DNA from: Cornus controversa
Lineage: Eukaryota > Streptophyta > Magnoliopsida > Cornales > Cornaceae
Reading direction: 5' to 3'
Assembly (NCBI GenBank): GCA_026545225.1
Contig: CM048846.1
Span: 37,769,501-37,833,500 of the forward strand
Length of the DNA stretch: 64,000 bases
A program made the position numbers and the translations under genes. The notes under the pieces were generated by a model. The model did not search any database. It saw only the letters and a list, made by a program, of their open reading frames with translations, and had not been told where the DNA came from. Shown here in pieces: positions 47,900-58,560 of this stretch (within the stretch, counting starts at the first letter, position 1; the number at the start of each line of letters is the position of its first letter).

Positions 47900-48136
47900 A
47901 CACAACAAAAAAATTCAATACCAAACATTTATACACTTATACAATTCTCATCATGCTTACACAAAATTATGCCCAGTAAATCCACAATTAACATGTTATT
48001 AAAAGCGTAAGCAAACAATCATATCTCACATAACCAATTTGTATACCTAAGGTCTAAATTCTTATGTTTCACTCTTTAACCTCAATTGAACACTTAGTAA
48101 TTTTCTCACCTTTCGTCCAAGGTATTCATACCTACT

Positions 48137-48151
48137 GCTTTGATACCCCGC
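48137..48151 (-). promoter_or_regulatory. Primer-binding site of element X
   Basis: Next to the LTR end (GGGGAGTGACA) the minus strand reads GCGGGGTATCAAAGC. This is close to the initiator-Met tRNA-type sites (TGGTATCA) of gypsy elements. Confidence 0.6.
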
Positions 48152-50426
48152 TGTCACTCCCCAAAATCTGAGTCACGGGTGAGTCCGTCTGAACTCTTTA
48201 ATCCCTTAAAGTACCGCGGAAGCTTAATTACTACCTTGCATACTCATATGAAGACCTGAACACCATCTAACCTCAATGGGCCCCACACATAGCCTAGCAT
48301 GCATGCCCAACCGAAAGTGGACAACAAATTTTGCACCAACATTTCGATTAATCAAAGTGATGATTTTGCATGATTGAAATTATGGTTTCACATGATCAAA
48401 TTTCTTGATCATGCGAAGTACTATTGAAAGTTTTCATCTCTCGGGACTTTTAACACTCTGCAGACCTGCAATTTTTTGCATGATCGAAATCTGCATTTCA
48501 CACAATTGAAGAATTTTGATCATGCGAAATGGGCATTTCTTTTGACACTCTGCAGACCTGCAATTTTTCACATGATCAAAATCTATATTTTCCACAATCG
48601 AAGAATTTTGATTGTGCAAAATGGGCATTTCGCATGATCGAAATGGCTTTCTACAGAATTTCCTGCAACTCCAATATCTGGTCCTTTTTATGCCTAAATC
48701 ACATCTTAATACCTTCAAATTCATTTATAAACATCTATACATTATTCAACATGTAATTGAAACATAAATTCATCATTCTTGCATCCCAAATCATACATCT
48801 CACACACTTAATCCTCTAAGTTCACAACATCAAGAGAATTACATTCATGAGTTCAAAAGCATAAGAAGTTCAACTCCAATTACATGTTCAATACCCACAA
48901 GTCCTTCTCAAATTCTTACATAAACCTGATCCAAAGATATAAACAAGTTACATATTGGTCAAAAATAACTACAACTTAAAACGAGTCTCATGCCAAAAGC
49001 CAGCATAGATAGCCACATATGTACAATGTCTAAAAGTATAACCAAAAATCACAAAGGAGCTCCACTTGGATGCTCATGTCCTATCCATCATCGATGCCTT
49101 ATCTGTAAAGAGTTTTGAGAAAAAGGGGGTGATCAACTCAACGACTCAGTAGAAATATCCCAACCCACCTAGGCATCGACTCGATGCCGATCTACATGAA
49201 ATGTATGTCGATACACTACATGCCACGTCCAACAATTACATGTTTATTAAAGATAATGCAATTAAAAATAAATGCATTACATTCACTGAATCATGTTTAG
49301 CAATTTAAAACACGCAAGCAACAAGCTTTGTATATGCTCTCTTTCTTGGCCTTAATCCGATACCCCAAACATGATTGGTTAACTTTAAAGATCATGGGAC
49401 CTTAGACCCCTCCGATAATGACCATATGATTGGGACAACTCTGAAGAATCATACAACTTTGGCAATGTATTGGTTTGCCAACGTGTGAGTGGACAACTCT
49501 AAGGCTCATTAGTTATGGACATATTCCAATTCTAGGCCTTAGCCTTGGTATGATAGGACCACTCCAAAGGTCACACCTAGGGGATGCTTATCCCTCTCTC
49601 GTAACACGGTTGGACCACCCCAAAGTCCCGTGCACATCCCTCACACCGTTTTCCCCATAACCCCTTATATATATAATTTAAACATATATACCAAATAGCA
49701 TATCAATTTCATGCTCATTCATGCTTTAATCATATTTTAACATGCATTATCACTACTATAACAACACAAAATCATATACATGTTCATTTTATGCATAAAA
49801 ATCACATATGCTTACAATATACCATATAGCTACACATGCTTTCACTTTGTACACATTGCATGTATTCATTATTCACATCATATATATCATAATATATACT
49901 CAACTAATACGTAAGAACCACAAGAAAAAATGTAATCATAATCCCACAGCCATTCATGTACATTTCTCCCATATATGCTATCTCATCCTATACCTCTCCA
50001 AACCCACCCAAACCCTAGAATAGATGAGTAAACGAGAAAGGACACCCCTACCTCAAATTTGAAAACCTTTGAAACAATCTCGAAGAATTTCACCGTGGTA
50101 TACCTCTTATCAAAATCTAACATTGTTCGATTCAAACTGTATCTCTTGACCCGTGCTACGAGTTGTCCTTCACCAGTAACTCCCGAATCCTAGTCGAAGC
50201 CCTTAGAAATGAAAAGAGAAGGATGAAAGATGAAGTGGGAGAGAGAGATATGGCTGGGTATGATATTGGTCAAGTGTAAAATATATCTTTGCAACTCGGA
50301 TATTTATATCACTTTAAGCCTAAAAAGACCAATATGCCCTAACATGTTAAACATCATTCGAAATGAATTTATGGTAATTATGTTGAATAAAATGCGAACT
50401 GGCCAAAATTGGCCCCGGTCTCTATA
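48152..50426 (-). mobile_element. 5' LTR of truncated element X (2275 bp)
   Basis: On the minus strand it starts TATAGAGACCGGGGCC (50426, with TG mutated to TA) and ends GGGGAGTGACA (48152). The first ~90 bases match the start of Y (50672), and it shares the dyad cluster and the TTAAGCTTCCGCGGTA stretch near its end. A TATA-like GATATAAATATCC lies near 50305. Only the LTR and a gag fragment remain; the distal end is missing. Confidence 0.75.
48342..48644. repeat. Cluster of 16-bp dyads (TTTCG-N6-CGAAA type) in LTR X
   Basis: About ten diverged copies, dominated by the core CATGAT / ATCATG. Examples are TTTCGCATGATCGAAA at 48629-48644 and TTTTGATCATGCGAAA at 48514-48529. A CACTCTGCAGACCTGCAATT stretch also occurs twice (about 48454 and 48546). 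Confidence 0.85.
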
Positions 50427-50671
50427 ATGTAGCTTTTCTCTTAAACTCTCATCCTTTAATAAGGGAATAAAATGTACCTCAAACTTTGTTCCAACGAAAT
50501 ACCTCTTTAATATGGGGAACCTCTTTGGGGTCTAATAGTGATCTCAGATTCATCGATCTCGCCCTTTTCAATAAGGGATTTCTGATGAGATGAGCCCTGT
50601 AAGGTTTAATAGTGATCTTGGATTCATTCATCCTGCATTTTTTCATAAGGACCCTCTTTGAGGTGTGCACC
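50427..50671. repeat. Left remnant of the ~77-bp repeat array
   Basis: Diverged units with CTCTTTGGGGTCTAATAGTG, GATTCATTCATCCTGC and a final ACCCTCTTTGAGGTGTGCACC. The last unit is cut by Y at GCACC (50667-50671) and continues on the other side at 54918. Confidence 0.7.
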
Positions 50672-51872
50672 TGTAGAGACCGTGACCAATTTTGGTCGGT
50701 TTTGCATTTTTCGCATTATAATTGCCATAAATGAATTTTGAGTGGTGTTTAACATGTTTTGAGTGTGGAAAACATGTTTGGAAAGTATTTTTAAGGTTTT
50801 GGAAAGTTTTTGGGAGAATTGAAGGAGTTTGACTTTTTGGTCAAATCGGGGCCCGGGATGCGACTTAAGTGGGTCCGGGAATTCGGAAATTTTTTAAAAA
50901 TATTTATTTTGAGAATGGCTGAGATGAAATTTTTAGAGAGTAGAGGAAGTGATTTCAAGACCGTAGGAGTTTTCGGAATCGAAAAAGGAGTCCGGGAAGG
51001 TGCGTTAAGTGGCCTAGGGGTATTTTGGTCTTTTCGCGACCTAGGGACCTTAAATGGTCAAATCTGTAGAGATATTTTATATCTCACGGTTGCTTCTCTC
51101 TCTATATTGCTCCCACTTCTTCTCTCTTCCTTCTCTCTAGATTTTGGAGGTCTTCGGGTGTGATTCAAGTTTCGCCAAAGAAGGGAGATATGTAGGGGAC
51201 GGCTAGGGCTTCCCTTTGAACCGATCAAAGCTATGGTTCGGCAAGGTTGACATTGCTGAGATTTTGAGAAGTGCTTGGAAGGCCTTCATTTTCGAGGTAG
51301 GGGTGTTCTTTCTCATCTACTTGTCGATTCTAGGGTTTCGGGTGAAGTGGTGAGAGCTAAGGTTGAGTATTGCATATTTTAGAGATGTAAGAGGGGTGGG
51401 ATAAGGTGTTTTTATTCTTCTATTGAGTCTCTTGTGTGAAATAGATGTGTATCTCTTAGTATACATGATGTGAGGGACAAATGCATGAGAATGTGGGAGA
51501 ATGAGAGCATGTATGTTTATATGCTAGCTTTTGTGCATATATGTGGAAATGTGTTATATTGGACATATATGTGTTATATGTTGTAAGTGAGTTAAATGCA
51601 TGCTATATTTGTATAGAAAATGTGTGCATTGGTGAAGCGTGACTAAAATGTGCTTAGGTGAAATTTTGTGAGCATATGTGGATATTATGCTAGGTTTTGC
51701 ATTTATAGGTAAATATATGTGTGGTGTTGTGGAGATGTAATGCATGCTACATGTTTTATCAATTAGCATGTGCATTGTGAGACATGAGATTAAATGCTTG
51801 ATGTTTATATGTTCGAAATGCATATATTGGAGCCGTTGTGAGGAAACGGGGAGGTATGGAAGGGTAACATTT

Positions 51873-52133
51873 TCACCTTGGAGTATGTGATGACTCGGTG
51901 AAACTCTTAAAATGATTCAACCACCTGGGAGTATGTAATGACTTGGTGATGAATTTCAAAATGATCTAATTACCTTGGAGTATGTGAGGACTCGGTGATA
52001 GACGATCTAATCACCTTGGAGTATGTGAGTACTCGGTGATAAATTACTTAACCACCTTGGAGTATGTGATGACTCGGTGATGAATTCTAAAACCAACTAA
52101 TCACCTTGGACTATGTGATGACTCGGTGGCGGT
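51873..52133. repeat. ~48-bp tandem repeat, six copies, in LTR Y
   Basis: The unit contains CACCTTGGAGTATGTGATGA and CTCGGTGAT. Copies start near 51874, 51922, 51972, 52010, 52052 and 52101. Confidence 0.85.
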
Positions 52134-52906
52134 GTTGGAATTATGTGGGGAAAATGTCTCGGTCACATGGTTGGTCAAGAGTCATGTTGGGATGTCGGGT
52201 CTAGTCCGAGAGAGAGACAAGTGTATGATTATTGCCTTCATTTGAATTATGAAGCATGAAATGTGTTTAATGCATCCCTATATATATATATGCATTGTTG
52301 TGAGTGAACATGATGTATGTTGAATGATACGTGAAATGTTGTGACATGCATCCATGTAGGTCGTGTCGGGTCGGCACTTAGGTGGGTTGGGGTATCTCTA
52401 CTGAGCCGCAGTGGTGCTCACCCTTTTATTCTAAATATTTTACAGAAAAAGTGCCAATAACGGATGGGACATGAGTGTCCAAGTGGAATTCTAGTAGCAC
52501 TTTGCTAACTTTTGAGATGTTGCACATTTTGTGGCCATTCATGCAGGCTTGTAGCATGTGACTTCCTTTTTGAGTTATGGTTAGGTTTTGGATAAATGTA
52601 ATTTGGATGTGTGTATTGGATTTTAAACTTGTTGCGTGTGAAAAGACAACGGTTTAATTTGTGTAATGTCCATGGTGGCACTTAATTTATTTGATGATGT
52701 TTTCATTATGAATGGATTGTGTTTGTGAAAGAAATGATTCATTTCAGTGTATGAATTCAATTATGAATGTGATCTTGAGTGTGAGATTGATGTTAGAACC
52801 TTTCATCTATGTTATGGATCATGTATGAGGAGTTCTAGGATGATAGAAAGTGGATTGGGCTCCAAATGAACCATGTATAGGGTTGTTGGAGGTCCCGTGG
52901 GGAGCA

Positions 52907-53159
52907 TTTCGATTGTTCGAAATGCCCATTTCACACAATCGAAACCCCCATTTCGATTGTGCGAAGGGGTGATGATTTTTGGTGATTTTTAGGGTCCAGA
53001 AAAGGGGATTTCGCACAATCGAAACCCCCATTTCGATCAATCAAAATATTGCAAGTTCAAGGTCCCGAGAGGGTGAAATTTTTGCACAATCGAGATTTAT
53101 TTCGCACAATCGAGATGCCTGTTTCGCACAATCGAAATCCCATTTTCGATCAATTGAAA
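52907..53159. repeat. Cluster of nine 16-bp dyads in LTR Y, unit 1
   Basis: Copies at 52907, 52929, 52951, 53009, 53031, 53080, 53100, 53122 and 53144. The exact form TTTCGCACAATCGAAA is at 53009 and 53122. Its reverse complement, TTTCGATTGTGCGAA, is at 52951. Orientation alternates in the first half. Confidence 0.88.
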
Positions 53160-54170
53160 TTACTATTCACAGCATCTTTTAAAACTTCATTTTGACGTAA
53201 TTTCTTCGTTCTAGATTGGAATTGAGTGTGGTTTTTTTTGAACTTGAGTATTTTTGGATCTTCTAACCAATGGTATAGTCCTCAGTTTTAGATTCAAAAT
53301 ACAGTAGGTTTTGAGGCTTGAAAGTGAGTGATTCTTGAAAGTGTGGACAAGTAAATTTTCACTAAGGTGTATGATTCGATGTAGGGCTCATGGGGATTGG
53401 TTAAGGTGGAATTGGGTGCATTCATATACAACAATTTAGTTAAGCTTCCGCGGTAAATGAGGGTAATGAGGGTCTATTGGGTTAAATAGACAGTTTAACC
53501 TCCGATTCTCCGAGAGTTGGAAATTGGGGCATTATAGCATGGTATCAAACCTTGATACTAATGCATGAGTGTAATTGAGATTGTTCACGGGGTTAAGTGA
53601 ACGGGTTCACACCCGGGATTCGGGGTCGGTCTAGGGGAGTCCCGGCGGTCCGGGTTTTCGAGGCGTGACAGACGCAGTGGTGCTCACCCCCTTATTCTAA
53701 ACTCTTTTATAGATAAAGCGCCGATGACAGATGGGACATGAGTGTCTAAGTGGAACTATAGTAGTGTTTTGCTATTTCTCGGATGTTGTGCATTTTGTGA
53801 CTATCCATGCCAGCTTGTGGCATGTGACTTCCTTTTGAATTGTGGTTATATTTTGGACAAATATAACTTTGATGTATGTATTGGATTTTACACTTGTTAG
53901 GTATGGAAAGACAACGATTTAGTTTATGTAATGCCCATGGTGGCATTTAGTTCATTTGATGATTTTTTCATGATGAATGGATTGTGGTTGTGAAAGAGAA
54001 TGATTCATTTTGGTGTATGATTCAATTATAAATATGATTTTGGCACGTAATTGATGTTGGTATCTTTCATTTATGTTGTAGATCATGTATGAGAGGTTTT
54101 AGGATGATAGAATGTGGATTGGGTTTGAAATGGACCATGTAGGGGGTTATTGGAAGTCCAAGGAAGGGCA

Positions 54171-54406
54171 TTTCGATCGTGTGAAATGCCCATTTTGCAC
54201 AATCGAAACCCCCATTTCGATTGTGCAAAGGGGTGGTGATTTATGATGATTTTTAAGGTGCAGACAGGGGCAATTTTGCACAATCGAAACTCCCATTCTG
54301 ATCGTACTAGATATTGCAGGTCTGGGGTCCCGAGAGGGTGAAATTTTTTTGCACAATCGAGATCCCAGTTTCGCACAATCGAAATCCCATTTTTGCACAA
54401 TCGAAG
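54171..54406. repeat. Cluster of seven 16-bp dyads in LTR Y, unit 2
   Basis: Diverged copies at 54171, 54193, 54215, 54274, 54347, 54369 and 54391, at positions corresponding to those of unit 1. Confidence 0.85.
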
Positions 54407-54917
54407 TTACTAGTCACAGCATTTTTCCAAACTTCGATTCGATGTAATTTCTTCGTTCTAGATCGGAGTTGAGTGTGGTTTTTTTTAAATTTGAGTATTT
54501 TTGGATTATCTATGCAATGGTGTAGGCTTTAGTTTTAGATTTTAAATACAGTAAGTTTTGAGACTTGAAAGTGAGTGATTCTTGAAAGTGTGGGTAAATA
54601 AATCCTCACCAAGGTGATATGTCTTGATGCAGGGTCCATTGGGATTGAATGAGGTGGAGTGTGCATACCTATGTGTAATAATAGAGTTAAGATTCCATGA
54701 TAATTGAGAGTGATGAGGGTTCATTGGACTGAGTGGACGGGTTAACCTCTAGTCTTCCAGGAGTCAAAAAATCGGGGTGTTGTAGCATGGTATCAGAACT
54801 TGATAGTATCATATGAGTGTGGTTGAGGTTGTTCACGGGTATGAGTGAATGGGTTCACACTCGGGATTCGGGATCGGTCCGGGGGAGTCCCGACGGTCCG
54901 AATTCTGGGGTGTGACA

Positions 54918-55464
54918 GCACCAATGGGGTTTAATAATGTTCTTAGAATTTCTTCATCTCACCTTTTTCAATAAATGCCCTCTCGTGGAGGTGTGCCCCA
55001 ATGGAGTTTGACAATGTTCATAAAATTTATTCATCCCACCCTTTTCAATAAAGGCCCTTTCAGGGAGGTGTTCCCTAATGGGATTTGAAAAAGATCCTGA
55101 AATTCATTCATCCTACCTTATTCATTAAAGGCCCTCTCGTAGAGGTGTGGCCCAATGGGGTTTGACAATGTTCTTGAAATTCATTCATTCTACCTTTTTT
55201 TTTTTATTAAAGACCCTCTTATGGAGATGTCCCCCAGTGAGATTTGACAATGTTGTTAAAATTCATTCATCCTGTCTATTTCAATAAAGGCCCTCTCGTG
55301 GAGGTGTTCCCTAGTAGGGTTTGATAATGTTCTCGAAATTCATTCATCCCCCATTTTTCATTAAAGGACCTCTCGTGGAGTTGTGCCACAGTGGGGTTTG
55401 ACAATGCTCTCAGAATTCATTCATCCTACCTTTTTCAATAAATGCCCTCTCGTGGATGTGTACC
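54918..55464. repeat. ~77-bp tandem repeat array, middle part
   Basis: About seven units of the type AAGGCCCTCTCGTGGAGGTG, TGCCCCAATGGGGTTTGACA, then ATTCATTCATCCC and a T-rich end. Homologous to 3063-3345 in element 1. Confidence 0.9.
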
Positions 55465-57814
55465 TGTAAAGATATGACTTTTTTATTATTTATTTTTTGA
55501 AATAGGATTATAAATATATTTGCACATGTTATAAATGTGATTTGAGTATGTGGAGACTTGTTTAGAGGTTCGGAGAGTTTTATAAGTCATTTGGCTCATT
55601 TTGAAATTTTGGATCGTCGGGACCCGGGACGGGAGTCAGGTGGGCCCAAAAAATTAAAAAATTTATTTTTGGTTATGGACTAATTAGAATGTTAGAAGAG
55701 ACGTAGAGTTGATTTCAATGTCATAGCCGCTTTCAAATTCAAAAACGGAGGTCAGGGAGGTACGTTAAGTGAATTAGGGATGTTTTAGTCATTTTACACC
55801 CTAGGGCTTATATATATCAAAACCCAGATATTTACAGCCTTTCTCTCTCTCTAAAAATTTGTAAGTCTCTCTTCTGTCTTAAACTCTCTAACTTATCACT
55901 AAGTTTTGGAGACGTTAAGGCTTGGTTCGGAAGGTGCTGAAGAAGGAGAGTTTATTCTATTTGGCGGGGGCTCATTTCGAATCGAACAATGCTAGGTTTG
56001 GACAATTTTGTTGTTGGTAAAATTGAGGAGTAGCTTGAGATTATATCTCTTGAGGTAGGGTTGTGTGCTGCGTCTTTCAATACAAGTTTAATTTTATGTT
56101 ATAAGCATAAAATTAACATTTTCATATTATATATGAATCTGTGAAGTCTTGTGAAGAGATTATATATGTTTTCTTGGATTGGAAATGATTGATATGTGAT
56201 TTAGAATGCATAAATTGTTAAAGTATACTTTTATGTGAAATATATTGCATATATGAGATTTTGGTGATATGGGTTGAAACTTTAGTTTTAATGTGAATTT
56301 TGTAAAGAAGGTTGAATATGTGCATGTATCGATATGACTTCTTGTGTGACATACTATAAATTAATATGGTGCAAATGCATCGAGACTTACGTATGTCTAT
56401 GCAAAATGTGACATATCTTGTGCCTATGAGGTGTTATCTCGGAAGTGGCTCATGTACAAAGTAGAAGGGGAACAGATCCTTTGGGGTTAAAAGTCCTCAA
56501 AATTGTGCAAGAGGGTTGGTTACCGGTGGGTTAGTAGCCTAAAAATAACTATGAACTTGGAGTATGGGGCTTCGATACGTATTTGAATTGGGTGTGTGAG
56601 TGTGAGTCCAATTCTGGGAGCGATATGAGTTTTAAGTGTAACAATGTGAGTTATGTGATTTGTGTTGGATTTCATATTCGAATTTACTTTGTCATATGTT
56701 ATAGATATAATGAAGTTGTGCATTGAAACTTGTTTTGTTGAGCCTTGTGGTTGTCAAGTTTATTGATGTACATGCCATGTGAAATGTGAATAGTGACATT
56801 TGACTAAAATGCTAGGAAGCATGACAAGTAACTATGTTATGCATGTTAAATCGAGTTATGTATTGATATGACATGTGAACTTGGGTAGATTGCACAACAT
56901 GTTACCTTTTGCCCATTGAAATTTGCTTATCCTCTTATATTAACAATTTTAGGGCACAACAAGGAGGTTGTTGATGGTGAGCAACCATGAGTAAGATGTA
57001 GAGATTAAAGCTCTCTTTTTTTTTGGTGGTTTTGCTTCATGCATGTCCAAGATATGGACATGGTGAATTTAGGATTGTATAAGTAGAATTATACTTTTGA
57101 AATGTTGTATATAGGTGTTTATGCCTTGAATGTTACCGTTTGGACAAATAAGTGATATATGTATGGTGTATGCTTCATGTATAAAATCTCCTTTACAATT
57201 CTGGATAATGTTTATGCATGTGATGGTTGCATATAAACTCGTTTAGATGTATGTTAGGATTGAGAGAAGTTTGATATATTTGAACTGGCGTTTAAGGCCT
57301 CAAAATTAGGGAAATGAAAATTTGAACCAACGATCAATCGAAACAAGGTCTTCAATTAATCGACCATTCAATTAATCGAACCCTGACTTTCAATTTTTTG
57401 AAGGTCAAGGCACATTTTTGGTTCCAAAATTCAGGTGTTCCGATTGAAGTTTTGCACAAAGTGCAATTAATCGCAGCACTTCGATTAATCGAAGCTCCAC
57501 ATTCTATTAATCGAAATACTTAAGGTGTTGTTTGAGCTGAGTTAGACTGTTAGCTTGTATAGGTGTCCGGTGAGGGGCCCAATAGTGGGGATACAAGCTT
57601 GATAATGTGGTATTAGAGTTTAAACAAGGTTAATGAATGATGAATGAATGAGATGTGTTGATGTTCTCTATTCTCAGCCTTGAGTTCTCGTACCGATTTG
57701 GGTATGGGGATTTATGGCGTGACAGAATAAGTTTGAGTGATGATGTACGATGAGTTTTGATTTAATCACCTCCATTTCTTATATAATTTGGATATCAAAA
57801 ATCAGGGCATGATA
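55465..57814 (+). mobile_element. Internally deleted long-LTR gypsy element Z
   Basis: It begins TGTAAAGATATGAC and ends CAGGGCATGATA. It is flanked by GTACC (55460-55464) and GTTCC (57815-57819), a 5-bp duplication with one mismatch, and repeat units continue on both sides. The main LTR appears to end at GGCGTGACA (57724). The last ~90 bp look like the remnant of a 3' LTR end, altered by transitions. The U3 has a CTTATATATATC TATA-like stretch near 55808. Same general structure as Y. Confidence 0.65.
57329..57497. repeat. Dyad cluster in LTR Z with ATTAAT core
   Basis: About seven copies or half copies, including the perfect palindrome CTTCGATTAATCGAAG (57479-57494) and AACGATCAATCGAAA (57329). 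Confidence 0.75.
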
Positions 57815-58275
57815 GTTCCTCAGTGGGGTTTGACAATGTTCTCAAAATCCATTCATCCCGCCATTTTAATTAAAGGCCCTCTCATGGAGGTGTGCCCTAG
57901 TAGGGTTTGATAATGTTCTTGGAATTCATCCATCCCGCATTTTTCATTAAAGGCCCTCTCGTGGAGTTGTGCCCCAGTGGGGTTTGACAATGTTCTCAAA
58001 ATTTATTCATCTTGCCTTTTTTTATTAAAGGCTCTCTTGTGGAGGTGTGCTTTAGTGGATTCATTCCGCCTTTTTCATTAAATGTCCTCTCATGGAGGTG
58101 TGCCCCAGTGAGGTTTGACAATATTCTCGACATTCATTCATCCCGCATTTTTCATTAAAAGCCCTCTCATGGCGGAGTGCCCCAGTGGGATTTGACAATG
58201 TTCTCATAATTCATTCATCCTATTTTTTTCATTAAAGGCCCTCTTGTGGAGATGTGCCCCAATGGGGTTTGATAG
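57815..58275. repeat. ~77-bp tandem repeat array, right part
   Basis: About six units of the same type as 54918-55464 (GGCCCTCTCGTGGAGTTGTG, CCCCAGTGGGGTTTGACAAT, TTCATTCATCCCGC). Confidence 0.9.
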
Positions 58276-58560
58276 TTCTGAGCTTTATGAGCTTACCCCT
58301 TTACTAAGGGGATTCGTAGAATTTTGCTCCTTTAATAATGATGTTCATAGAGTTCCACTCTTTTTTATAAGGAGGTTCATAGATCACCATTGTTGATATC
58401 ACTTTAATTAGGAAAAGTTTGTGACTTGACCCTTTAATAAGGAGAGATTTGTTGCTCAAACTTGTAAGAATGAGAGGTTTGTTGCTCGACCCTTTAAAAA
58501 AGGGAGGTGTCAGCTCAACACTTTAATGAAGGGAGAAATTTTAAAAATGCATTATCGGCT
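58276..58560. repeat. Degenerate short repeats following the array
   Basis: Five or six imperfect ~45-bp units with CCCTTTAATAAGGAGAGATT or similar (CTTTAATAATGATGTTCATA, CTTTAAAAAAGGGAGG). They may be the decayed end of the array. Confidence 0.6.

Larger units (their letters stand above)
50672..54917 (+). mobile_element. Internally deleted long-LTR gypsy element Y
   Basis: It begins TGTAGAGACC and ends GGGGTGTGACA, flanked by an exact GCACC duplication (50667-50671 and 54918-54922) inside a tandem-repeat unit. A ~2999-bp LTR (50672-53670, also ending GTGACA) is followed after three bases by a second copy of its last ~1245 bp (53674-54917). The simplest reading is an element whose interior and the 5' part of the 3' LTR were deleted. 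Both parts contain a TGGTATCA-like stretch about 130 bp before the end. The open frame at 50810-51163 lies in U3 and is not a gene. Confidence 0.8.
52408..54917. repeat. Tandem duplication of ~1.25 kb (units 52408-53670 and 53674-54917)
   Basis: Both units run from GCAGTGGTGCTCACCC to GTGACA with the same order of blocks, including the dyad cluster and the TGGTATCA stretch. They are 5' LTR end and truncated 3' LTR in the interpretation given for Y. Confidence 0.85.

Noticed and set aside
50810-51163. 117-aa open frame
   Set aside because: It lies inside the U3 part of LTR Y, has no domain, and related LTR X has no matching frame.
53535-53547. TGGTATCA-like stretch as the true primer-binding site of Y
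   Set aside because: The outer duplication GCACC places the LTR end about 130 bp later at GTGACA, so this stretch lies inside the LTR. It may still be an ancestral site, so the call is left open.
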